Part shown: one piece after another, positions 1 through 5,160 of the stretch
How the letters are laid out: each line of letters begins with the position of its first letter
How positions within the stretch are numbered: the first letter of the stretch is position 1
From: Polyangia bacterium
GTDB lineage: Bacteria; Myxococcota_A; Polyangia; Polyangiales; Polyangiaceae
Direction: 5' to 3'
DNA: 5,160 nucleotides
NCBI GenBank assembly: GCA_030433055.1
Contig: JAUILJ010000656.1
Location: 1-5,160, forward strand
The notes under the pieces: generated by a model
What the model was told of the DNA's origin: nothing
Database searches by the model: none
The model's input: only the letters and a program-made list of their open reading frames with translations
Position numbers and translations under genes: made by a program

Positions 1-1
1 C

Positions 2-379
2 ACCCTGGCGACGACGCCCTACGATGTGTACCGCTCGCGTCAAGGCGTGTGCCAAGACTTCGCCAATCTCTTCATCTGCCTCGCCCGGCTGCTGAATATT
101 CCCGCGCGTTACCGTGTGGGATACATCTACACAGGCGGCGACTATCACAACAAACAGCAGTCTGACGCCTCCCACGCCTGGGCCGAACTCTATCTCCCTT
201 ATGTGGGATGGCGGGGTTTCGACCCCACGAACGGCTGTATCGCGAACCTGGACCACGTCAGAGTGGCCAGCGGCCGCAACTATCAGGACGCGACCCCGAC
301 TTCCGGCACTTTGCTGCGGGGGGGGGGAGGGGAGAGCCTCAGCGTCGCCGTGCAAGTCGACGTGCAACAGCGAACGTAG
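2..379 (+). CDS. Transglutaminase-like protease/amidase family protein, C-terminal part (5' partial)
   Basis: The reading frame is open from base 2 to the TAG at 377-379, so the gene begins outside the window; the GTG at 26 is internal. Of the translation, 125 residues are visible. The three catalytic elements of the transglutaminase-like fold (COG1305) are present in order: Cys in GVCQDFA (codon 50-52), His in DASHAWAEL (codon 173-175) and Asp in GFDPTNG (codon 221-223). Family knowledge: this Cys-His-Asp triad resembles that of cysteine proteases, and many bacterial members are probably peptidases or amidases rather than cross-linking enzymes; the substrate cannot be told from sequence. The tail after the domain (GRNYQDATPTSG, a Gly run, then a short beta strand SLSVAVQV) matches the usual end of these proteins, so the C-terminus looks intact. 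A run of ten G encodes the Gly stretch. The missing N-terminal half would normally carry a beta-rich transglutaminase N domain. Confidence 0.9.
   Translation, partial: TLATTPYDVYRSRQGVCQDFANLFICLARLLNIPARYRVGYIYTGGDYHNKQQSDASHAWAELYLPYVGWRGFDPTNGCIANLDHVRVASGRNYQDATPTSGTLLRGGGGESLSVAVQVDVQQRT
318..327. repeat. Ten-base poly-G run inside the transglutaminase-like gene
   Basis: Bases 318-327 are ten consecutive G, followed by A and four more G. In frame they encode most of an Arg-Gly-Gly-Gly-Gly stretch, 17 codons before the stop. The frame shown gives a family-like C-terminus. Loss of one G would carry translation to the stop at 483-485, and gain of one G to the TAA at 520-522, adding roughly 35 or 48 unrelated residues. 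Confidence 0.9.
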
Positions 380-563
380 ATGTTGGCGTGCGGTTTTCCG
401 TCGCGGGTCCCTGCCTGGAAGCCCGCCTGGCTGGAAGCATCGAGTGGTCGAGCCGGTCAAAGTGCGCGATAAACAGGGCTTGTGACCGAACCATGACTGA
501 AGCGTTCGGCCGCCGACGTTAAGAGGTTTGGGTCCCCATTTTGGCCTGCAAGCGATCCCAACG
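380..563. other. Intergenic spacer upstream of the polyprenol-kinase-like gene
   Basis: These 184 bases hold no convincing gene. An 8-base direct repeat, CTGGAAGC, occurs at 415-422 and 431-438 with GCCTGG copies at 413 and 425; this may be chance. I see no strong -35/-10 pair and no hairpin followed by a T tract. The spacer is long enough to contain a promoter for the next gene, but none can be pinpointed by eye. Confidence 0.5.
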
Positions 564-1553
564 ATGAGTGAGACACTCGCCGCCACAGCCGCTCCCCACG
601 TCATCGAACTCTACGAGACGATGCGTGAGCTCGATCCCGTACGGTTTCGTCGTGAGATGGCCGAGCGCCTGAGCGCCAAGCTGGTCAGTCTCGGCAACGA
701 ACTCGAGCGCCTTGGTCAGGAGGTGGTCAACGAGGCCACCAACCCGCTGGAGGCCGGTGAGATCCCCTTCGGGCTTCAGCTCGACGCTGAGCTTGCCGAA
801 CAAGAGCTGCGCGCGCGCATCTCCCAGTTGGCCGTTACGCTCAAGGAACTCACCCAGCGGGGCGAGGTTTCGCGAGAGCGATGGGGCGAGCTGCGGGCGA
901 GCCTGCATCCGGCGTACGAGGCGCTGGCTCGAGTGCTACGGCTGCACGCCGTTCAGGTGCCCAGCTTGCGGCCCACCAACTGGAACCGCTCGCTTTTCCA
1001 CACGGGATCGGGCCTGGCGGCGCTGACCATCGTGCTCTGGCTGACCGACTGGGTTCCGCTGCTCGCGTCGGCGTTCTTCCTGAGCGCGGTCGTCATGGAG
1101 ACCATGCGCCGCGTCAGCCCCCGGGCGAATCGGGTGCTGATGGGCCTGTTCAGTCGAGTCGCCCATCCCCACGAAGCGCACCGCATCAACAGCGCTACCT
1201 GGTACGCAACCGCGCTGCTGATTTTGGCGTTCTTGGCTCCGCCGTGGGCGAGCGCCGTCGCCGTGACCGTGTTGGCGTTCGCTGATCCTGCCGCGGGGCT
1301 CGTCGGCCGCCGTATCGGGCGCGTGCGCCTGGTGCACGGGCGTTCCCTGGAGGGGTCACTCACGTTCGTGGTTGTTGGCGCGCTGAGTGCGTGGGTCTTG
1401 CTCGCGCTGCGCTTCGGCAATGTACCGAATCCAGTTGCGGTCGCGCTGGGTGCGGCGGTCTGTGGTGGCCTGGCTGAGCTGTTCTCGCGCCGCCTGGACG
1501 ACAACCTGACGGTGCCTCTCGCGGCAGCGTTTGGCGCCTGGTTGATGCTCTGA
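564..1553 (+). CDS. SEC59/dolichol-phytol kinase-like membrane protein with N-terminal helical domain
   Basis: The protein has 329 residues from the ATG at 564. A TTG at 528 would add 12 residues but has no properly spaced ribosome-binding site; the ATG also lacks a clear one, so the start is moderately sure. Residues 1-140 are hydrophilic, charged and predicted helical, probably coiled coil in parts (about 18-60 and 74-128). From about 145 the protein is membrane-embedded, with about six hydrophobic segments near 148-180, 213-245, 267-283, 292-305 and 315-329. Family marks of CTP-dependent polyprenol/phytol kinases (COG0170) are visible: NRSLFHTGSG (140-150), AFADPAAGLVGRRIGR (238-253), GRSLEGSL (259-266), and E305 with DDNLTVPL (312-319). 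Such enzymes phosphorylate a lipid alcohol (polyprenol, phytol or diacylglycerol) at the membrane using CTP or another NTP; the actual substrate is unknown. Typical bacterial members are near 200-230 residues, so the extra length is the N-terminal domain. The usual GD before the Ala-rich loop is AD here (D241 kept). Membership of the family is fairly certain; activity is inferred. Confidence 0.85.
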   Translation: MSETLAATAAPHVIELYETMRELDPVRFRREMAERLSAKLVSLGNELERLGQEVVNEATNPLEAGEIPFGLQLDAELAEQELRARISQLAVTLKELTQRGEVSRERWGELRASLHPAYEALARVLRLHAVQVPSLRPTNWNRSLFHTGSGLAALTIVLWLTDWVPLLASAFFLSAVVMETMRRVSPRANRVLMGLFSRVAHPHEAHRINSATWYATALLILAFLAPPWASAVAVTVLAFADPAAGLVGRRIGRVRLVHGRSLEGSLTFVVVGALSAWVLLALRFGNVPNPVAVALGAAVCGGLAELFSRRLDDNLTVPLAAAFGAWLML

Positions 1554-1620
1554 GAGCGCTAGGAAGCGAGCCGATCGCCGAGGTCGAGTGCCCCATGGCG
1601 GCGCTGAGGGTCACTGTTAT

Positions 1621-1628
1621 AGGGTGAG
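1621..1628 (+). promoter_or_regulatory. Probable ribosome-binding site of the dehydrogenase gene
   Basis: AGGGTGAG ends three bases before the ATG at 1632. It is a partial Shine-Dalgarno match and supports that start, which also fits because the first beta strand of the Rossmann fold begins at residue 3. Confidence 0.5.
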
Positions 1629-1631
1629 CCC

Positions 1632-2486
1632 ATGGCGCACATCGCATTCATCGGCACGGGGCTCATCGGGGGAGGCTTGATCGCAGCGGCGGCGGAGCGG
1701 GGGGAGACGCTACGGATCTACAACCGGACGCGTTCCAAGGCTGAGGCACTGGCGGGGCCGAAGGTGACTGTGAGCGACAGCGTGCAGGCTGCGGTGGACG
1801 GAGCCGAGCGTGTGCACGTCGTACTGAGCGACGACAGCGCGGTCGACGCCTGTCTCGAGCCGGCGCTCGACAGCCTCAAGGGCAAGCTCGTCGTGGACCA
1901 CACGACCGCGTCGCCCGCGGGCACCCAGCAGCGGGCGGCCCGCCTCGCGGATCTCGGCGTTCGCTACCTCCACGCTCCGGTCTTCATGTCCCCGGCCATG
2001 TGTCGTCAAGCGGGGGGCATCATGCTCGCGGCGGGACCGCGGGCGACGTTCGACGCAGCCGAGCCCGCGCTGGCGCAGATGACGGGCAAGGTCATGTACC
2101 TCGGGGAGCGCCCGGACCTCGCAGCGGCCTACAAGCTCTTTGGCAACGCGATGATCATCGGAATCACGGGGGCCTTCGCCGACGTGCTCTCGATGGCGCA
2201 GCAGCTCGGCGTCGATCCCAAGGAGGCGCAGCAGCTGTTCACGTCGTTCAACCCGGCGGGCACGTTGACCTACCGCGGCTCCAACATGGCCGCAGGGAAT
2301 TACGACCCGAGCTTTGAGCTGACCATGGCTCGCAAGGACGTGCGGCTCATGCTCGAGACAGCCAGTGAGGCGGCGCTCTGTGTTCTCCCCGGCATCGCTG
2401 CCCGCATGGATCAGCTCATCGAGGAAGGCCATGGCGCACGCGATCTCGCGGCGCTGGCTATCGACGCGGTGCCGCCGAAGCCCTGA
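1632..2486 (+). CDS. NAD(P)-dependent beta-hydroxyacid dehydrogenase (HIBADH/6PGDH-like)
   Basis: The complete protein has 284 residues, close to the usual length of about 290 for the family. The N-terminal Rossmann domain shows FIGTGLIGGG (G8, G10, G13) after the first strand. NRT at 31-33, at the end of the second strand, is a pattern common in members that prefer NADPH; this preference is an inference. DHTTASP (89-95) corresponds to the conserved D-x-S-T-x-x-P region. The C-terminal helical domain contains YKLFGNAM with K168 and N172, matching the catalytic Lys and neighbouring Asn, and later RKDVRLML (234-241). The loop that is normally PVSGG with the substrate-binding Ser reads APVFMSPAM (115-123), so the canonical SGG is absent. 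The family reversibly oxidises beta-hydroxyacids or reduces semialdehydes and related carbonyls in the cytosol; the substrate here is unknown. It lies 78 bases after the kinase-like gene on the same strand, with no clear functional link. Confidence 0.92.
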   Translation: MAHIAFIGTGLIGGGLIAAAAERGETLRIYNRTRSKAEALAGPKVTVSDSVQAAVDGAERVHVVLSDDSAVDACLEPALDSLKGKLVVDHTTASPAGTQQRAARLADLGVRYLHAPVFMSPAMCRQAGGIMLAAGPRATFDAAEPALAQMTGKVMYLGERPDLAAAYKLFGNAMIIGITGAFADVLSMAQQLGVDPKEAQQLFTSFNPAGTLTYRGSNMAAGNYDPSFELTMARKDVRLMLETASEAALCVLPGIAARMDQLIEEGHGARDLAALAIDAVPPKP

Positions 2487-2515
2487 CGCCCATCGCCGCC
2501 AGCCATACCCGCGAG

Positions 2516-2528
2516 ACCTGCGACAGGT
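2516..2528. repeat. Small inverted repeat ACCTG-CGA-CAGGT
   Basis: The arms 2516-2520 and 2524-2528 are perfect complements around a three-base loop, just downstream of the dehydrogenase stop and overlapping the AGGTGA that precedes the upstream ATG at 2532. There is no T tract, so it is not a standard intrinsic terminator. It may be a minor hairpin or a chance palindrome. Confidence 0.35.
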
Positions 2529-2609
2529 GACATGAGCCCCGTGCGACACACACCGGCGCCTTTCTCGGGCTCGTTGAACTGGGGCTCGGTGGGCGCTAGC
2601 GTTACTCGG

Positions 2610-3530
2610 ATGTTTGCTCGCCTTGCGCTTGTTGTGACCTTCGGGGCGCTCGCCCTCGTGGGTTGTGGTGACGAAACGACCAGCGGCGGCTCCGGTGGGA
2701 GTGCCGGCGCCGCGAGCGGTGGCACCACCGCCTCCGGCGGTTCCGCGGGGCAAGCGGCAGGCGGCAGTGGAGGCTCCACGGGTGGCAGCGGTGGCTCCGC
2801 AGGAGGCAGCGGAGGCTCCGCGGGGGGCAGCGGTGGGAGCGCCGGCGCCAGCGGAGGCGCCTCGGGGGGTGCTGCGGGCAGCGGAGGTTCGGGCACCGCG
2901 GGCACCGGGGGCACCGGGGATGTTCCGCTCCCGGGCTTTGGCACCATCAGCGGGGACTGCGGCCCAATCGACTCCGAGGAGATCCTCTCCCCCGACCCCT
3001 TCAGCTTCGACACCCACATCGACTTTGGGATGGACGCTTTCAGCTATGACCTGCTGAGCGTTGGCGGCAAGCAGGTCTACGATGCGGGGAACCTGGGTGG
3101 AAACTCCCTGTACTCGGAGGTGTTCAGCTACGAAGTCTTGTACCGCTGCGAGCTGGCCACGCTGCTCAAGACGGAGACCGAGATCACCTATCAAGACAGC
3201 GGCGGGAAGAAGACCGACATCCTCGTGGATATCGACGGCTACAAGATCGGGGTCAGCGTGACCCGCGCCTACGCGTTTCCCGCGGGAAGTACGTACACCG
3301 AACAGAACGCGCTCACGTTGCTCGAGAAGAAGCTCGGGGACATTCCACTCTCGAGCGCCAACGTGACCGCTGCAGATGCTTGGGAGAAACAGATCCTCCA
3401 CATCCTGGCGTACAACGATCAGCATCGCGACGCGATTTTTCAGGCCTACAATACGCTCGACTCGACCTACAAGGCGGACACGCTCGTGTACGTCACCGTG
3501 ACCGACGGCACCGACGACTTCCTGTACTGA
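2610..3530 (+). CDS. Lipoprotein with Gly/Ser heptad linker and unrecognised C-terminal domain
   Basis: The protein has 306 residues from the ATG at 2610. Residues 1-18 form a type II signal peptide (R4, a hydrophobic core, then LVGC with lipidated C19). An upstream in-frame ATG at 2532 has AGGTGA four bases before it and would add 26 non-hydrophobic residues, which suits a signal peptide poorly, so 2610 is preferred. Residues about 24-105 are a Gly/Ser/Ala/Thr-only linker that probably holds the domain away from the membrane. Residues about 107-306 form a compact domain: GTISGDCGPID near the start, a second Cys in YRCELATLL, ETEITY, then TDILVDIDGYKIGVSVTRA (202-220), a helix (TEQNALTLLEKK), DAWEKQILHILAYN and a last strand LVYVTVTDGTDDFLY at the terminus. 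The two Cys in the domain might form a disulfide. I recall similar domains from myxobacterial lipoproteins of unknown role, but cannot name a family. Expected location is the periplasm or outer membrane surface. The order strand-Asp-strand-strand-helix recalls PD-(D/E)XK nucleases without their active-site E and K. Confidence 0.88.
   Translation: MFARLALVVTFGALALVGCGDETTSGGSGGSAGAASGGTTASGGSAGQAAGGSGGSTGGSGGSAGGSGGSAGGSGGSAGASGGASGGAAGSGGSGTAGTGGTGDVPLPGFGTISGDCGPIDSEEILSPDPFSFDTHIDFGMDAFSYDLLSVGGKQVYDAGNLGGNSLYSEVFSYEVLYRCELATLLKTETEITYQDSGGKKTDILVDIDGYKIGVSVTRAYAFPAGSTYTEQNALTLLEKKLGDIPLSSANVTAADAWEKQILHILAYNDQHRDAIFQAYNTLDSTYKADTLVYVTVTDGTDDFLY
2760..2864 (+). repeat. 21-base tandem repeat encoding GGSGGS(A/T) heptads
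   Basis: Four consecutive 21-base units (2760-2780, 2781-2801, 2802-2822, 2823-2843) encode GGSGGST followed by three GGSGGSA, and a fifth degenerate unit encodes GASGGAS. The units differ mainly at third codon positions, so the peptide is kept while the DNA has drifted. They sit in a wider low-complexity tract, about 2681-2918, coding only Gly, Ser, Ala, Thr and one Gln. The function is a flexible spacer in the lipoprotein. Confidence 0.85.
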
Positions 3531-3554
3531 GGTCAGAGTCCAGCGCCGTCCGTG
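3531..3554. other. Convergent junction without a visible terminator
   Basis: Only 24 bases separate the TGA of the + strand lipoprotein gene from the complement-strand TGA of the metallohydrolase gene. No GC-rich hairpin with a T run is seen on either strand, so transcripts may overlap or end by Rho. Confidence 0.6.
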
Positions 3555-5160
3555 TCACTCGGCCATGGTCGCCGCGCTGGCTGCCTCGCGCTGCTTGCGC
3601 ACGTCCGCCCTGCGTGCACGAAACGCCCCGTCACCGTCGAAATCCACGAAGATTGGGTTCGTGAAGGCCAACGGCTTGGCGTCGATCTTCGGCAGGATGC
3701 TCTCCAGCGCCTCGTCGCCACGCACGACCACCACGATCCACGCATCTTCCACCAGCTCCAGGGGCAGCTCCACCTGCAGTTGCCCGCCGCGCAGCACCTG
3801 CTTGAAGCGCTGCTCGACGACCTTGGTCCCGTTCACGATCAGCTCCAGGCGATTGACCCCGACGAAGTCTGCGGTGGCGATCTCCACCTTCAGTCGTTGC
3901 CCCGAGGATATGGATGTCAGCTCTCCCGGGCCCGCGCCGTTGAGGCTCACGAGCAGCTTCGGCCCGTTGCTGACCCAGACGCGGCCTGCCTTGAGCGCCG
4001 CAACGATGGCGCGCGGAGTGACTGGCGAGCCCGCCGCAACAGCGACATAGGTCCTGGGATAGCCCGCGTATTCGCCCACCAGCTTGTGGGAGTCGGAGTT
4101 GCCTACGGCGGTGAAGCGCCAGCCATTCTCGAGCAAGCCATACCAGCTCTCGAGGTTTTGCTGAATCGCCCAGGGGTTGCCCAGGTCGAATCCGTTGAAC
4201 ACTTCGAGCGTGTCGAAGTCGTAGCTGAAGCCGGGCTGTGCCTCGCCTGACTTCAGGTCCAGCTTGGCTCGATTGAAATAGCCGATGTCACCCATGCGCG
4301 GGTGATTCACCTGCAAGATCGCGTCGGGTTGCGTGGCCCGTACTTGGGCGAAGATCTCCGCTGGTGTTCGCTCGGAGACGGTTGGTGGGCTCTTGATGCC
4401 GTACGGAAATGAATTGAAATGGCCCCACTCGCGCGTCGTGATCTCCACCCCGGGCGCCGTCCCGAGGTCGGCGTCGGGCGCGAGCGCACGGAGCGCGTCG
4501 CTGTAGTCTGTCACCACGTTGTGGTCCGTGGCTGCGGCGAAGCGAATGCCGTCGGCCAGCAGCGCCGTGAGGCGGTCTTCGAGCTTGACCTCGGAGTCGA
4601 AGCTCGGCGCCTGATGCAGGTGGAAGTCGCAAGGGACCCAGCCCTCCAGGTTGACTTGGCGAGCGAGCTTGGCGCGCACCACTCCGCCCTGACCGGCCTC
4701 GATGCGAACCTCGCGTTGAAAGAGCCCATACTCGGGTCCGTGCGTGGCGGTGACCTGGTAGTCGCCTGGGGGCAGGCTGACTCGCCCAGCTCCGCGCAGC
4801 GTGAACAGCATGCCCGCGTTGAGCTGGCTCTGGTCGCTGAGCAGGGGATCGGGCGTCTCTCCGATGCCTCGCAGGATCCAGCGCGACGCGATGGGAGCTC
4901 CGCTCTCGTCTCGAGCGACGAGCTCGAGCTGCTCAGGTGTCGGGGGGACCAGGTTGAGCGCTGTGCTGACACCGGCGCGGATGGATGCGTGGAGTTCGTC
5001 GCTTCCGCCTGGCGTCTTGCTGCGGATGGTATAGTTGCCGGGAGGAAGCGCTAGGCTGTAGCTGCCGTCCCTGCGAACCCGAGACGACAGCACGAGTTGA
5101 TTTGCTGCGTTTCGGGCCTCCAGCACTGCCCAGTCAGGCCTCGGTTGGAGCTTGCCTTGC
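3555..5160 (-). CDS. CehA/McbA-like PHP-domain metallohydrolase with beta-sandwich N-terminal domains (5' partial)
   Basis: The frame is open from the right edge to the TGA at 3555-3557; the GTG at 5124-5126 is internal, because 11 further codons upstream remain open and no start is visible. Numbering from that GTG, residues 1-60 and about 64-155 are two beta-sandwich modules like carboxypeptidase regulatory domains, each with an L/S-PPG-x-Y motif (SLALPPGNYT, VSLPPGDYQV). Residues about 163-390 are a PHP metal-dependent hydrolase domain. Its metal-binding positions are all present: CDFHLH (D167, H169, H171), ATDHN (D201, H202), GVEITT (E228), GHFNSFP (H236), VNHPR (H275) and GNSDSH (D345, H347). 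Residues about 390-475 form a further beta domain, and the tail carries FVDFDGDG (494-500), a DxDxDG loop resembling a calcium-binding motif. PHP proteins hydrolyse phosphoesters, while CehA and McbA hydrolyse carbamate or other ester bonds; the substrate here is unknown. The beta-sandwich modules suggest an exported protein, but any signal peptide lies outside the window. It is convergent with the lipoprotein gene. Confidence 0.92.
   Translation of the reverse strand, partial: QGKLQPRPDWAVLEARNAANQLVLSSRVRRDGSYSLALPPGNYTIRSKTPGGSDELHASIRAGVSTALNLVPPTPEQLELVARDESGAPIASRWILRGIGETPDPLLSDQSQLNAGMLFTLRGAGRVSLPPGDYQVTATHGPEYGLFQREVRIEAGQGGVVRAKLARQVNLEGWVPCDFHLHQAPSFDSEVKLEDRLTALLADGIRFAAATDHNVVTDYSDALRALAPDADLGTAPGVEITTREWGHFNSFPYGIKSPPTVSERTPAEIFAQVRATQPDAILQVNHPRMGDIGYFNRAKLDLKSGEAQPGFSYDFDTLEVFNGFDLGNPWAIQQNLESWYGLLENGWRFTAVGNSDSHKLVGEYAGYPRTYVAVAAGSPVTPRAIVAALKAGRVWVSNGPKLLVSLNGAGPGELTSISSGQRLKVEIATADFVGVNRLELIVNGTKVVEQRFKQVLRGGQLQVELPLELVEDAWIVVVVRGDEALESILPKIDAKPLAFTNPIFVDFDGDGAFRARRADVRKQREAASAATMAE

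Noticed and set aside
528..563. TTG start at 528 for the kinase-like gene
   Set aside because: The AAGAGG before it leaves only one base of spacing, and the 12 added residues look non-coding; the ATG at 564 is preferred.
1590..1631. Possible promoter with TTATAG at 1616-1621 before the dehydrogenase gene
   Set aside because: No credible -35 element at the right distance, and the leader would be too short to include the ribosome-binding site that is seen.
1710..3425. A 571-codon open frame on the - strand opposite the dehydrogenase and lipoprotein genes
   Set aside because: It is antisense to two well-supported genes, its product is Arg/Ala/Gly/His-rich with low complexity over the linker, and it shows no domain. 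Long antisense frames are expected in GC-rich coding DNA.
3531..3554. Bidirectional terminator between the convergent genes
   Set aside because: No stable stem with a T tract could be found on either strand.
3552..4250. A 232-codon + strand open frame opposite the metallohydrolase gene
   Set aside because: It is a shadow of the PHP gene, whose catalytic motifs are all intact on the other strand; the product has no recognisable motif.
1..5160. A defence, toxin-antitoxin or biosynthetic system made from the neighbouring genes
   Set aside because: The gene functions are unrelated, spacings are not operon-tight, no mobile-element marks are visible, and the lipoprotein's nuclease resemblance lacks the catalytic residues.

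Overview
The window is GC-rich and gene-dense. The strong third-position GC bias and a lipoprotein with a long Gly/Ser/Ala linker directly after its lipobox are typical of Myxococcota, particularly Polyangiales-like soil bacteria. This placement is an inference from style and composition; no marker gene is present.

Layout: four genes lie on the + strand and one convergent gene on the - strand. (1) Positions 2-379 hold the C-terminal part of a transglutaminase-like protein (COG1305 type) that enters from the left edge. (2) Positions 564-1553 encode a membrane protein of the SEC59/dolichol-phytol kinase family, preceded by a soluble alpha-helical domain of about 140 residues. (3) Positions 1632-2486 encode a beta-hydroxyacid dehydrogenase of the 3-hydroxyisobutyrate/6-phosphogluconate dehydrogenase superfamily with a non-standard active-site loop. 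(4) Positions 2610-3530 encode a lipoprotein made of a signal peptide, a Gly/Ser heptad-repeat linker and an unrecognised C-terminal domain. (5) On the - strand, positions 3555-5160 encode a multidomain PHP-type metallohydrolase (CehA/McbA-like) that runs off the right edge, so its N-terminus is missing.

The four + strand genes are separated by about 180, 78 and 123 bases, and their predicted functions do not form an obvious pathway, so I do not claim a functional operon. Genes 4 and 5 converge with only 24 bases between their stop codons. I found no RNA gene, mobile element or CRISPR array.

I see no clear new multi-gene system. The point most worth following is the lipoprotein's C-terminal domain, whose strand pattern resembles a PD-(D/E)XK nuclease core with the catalytic E and K replaced by S and T. 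Also notable are the helical extension on the polyprenol-kinase-like protein, the altered catalytic loop of the dehydrogenase, and a run of ten G near the end of the transglutaminase gene.
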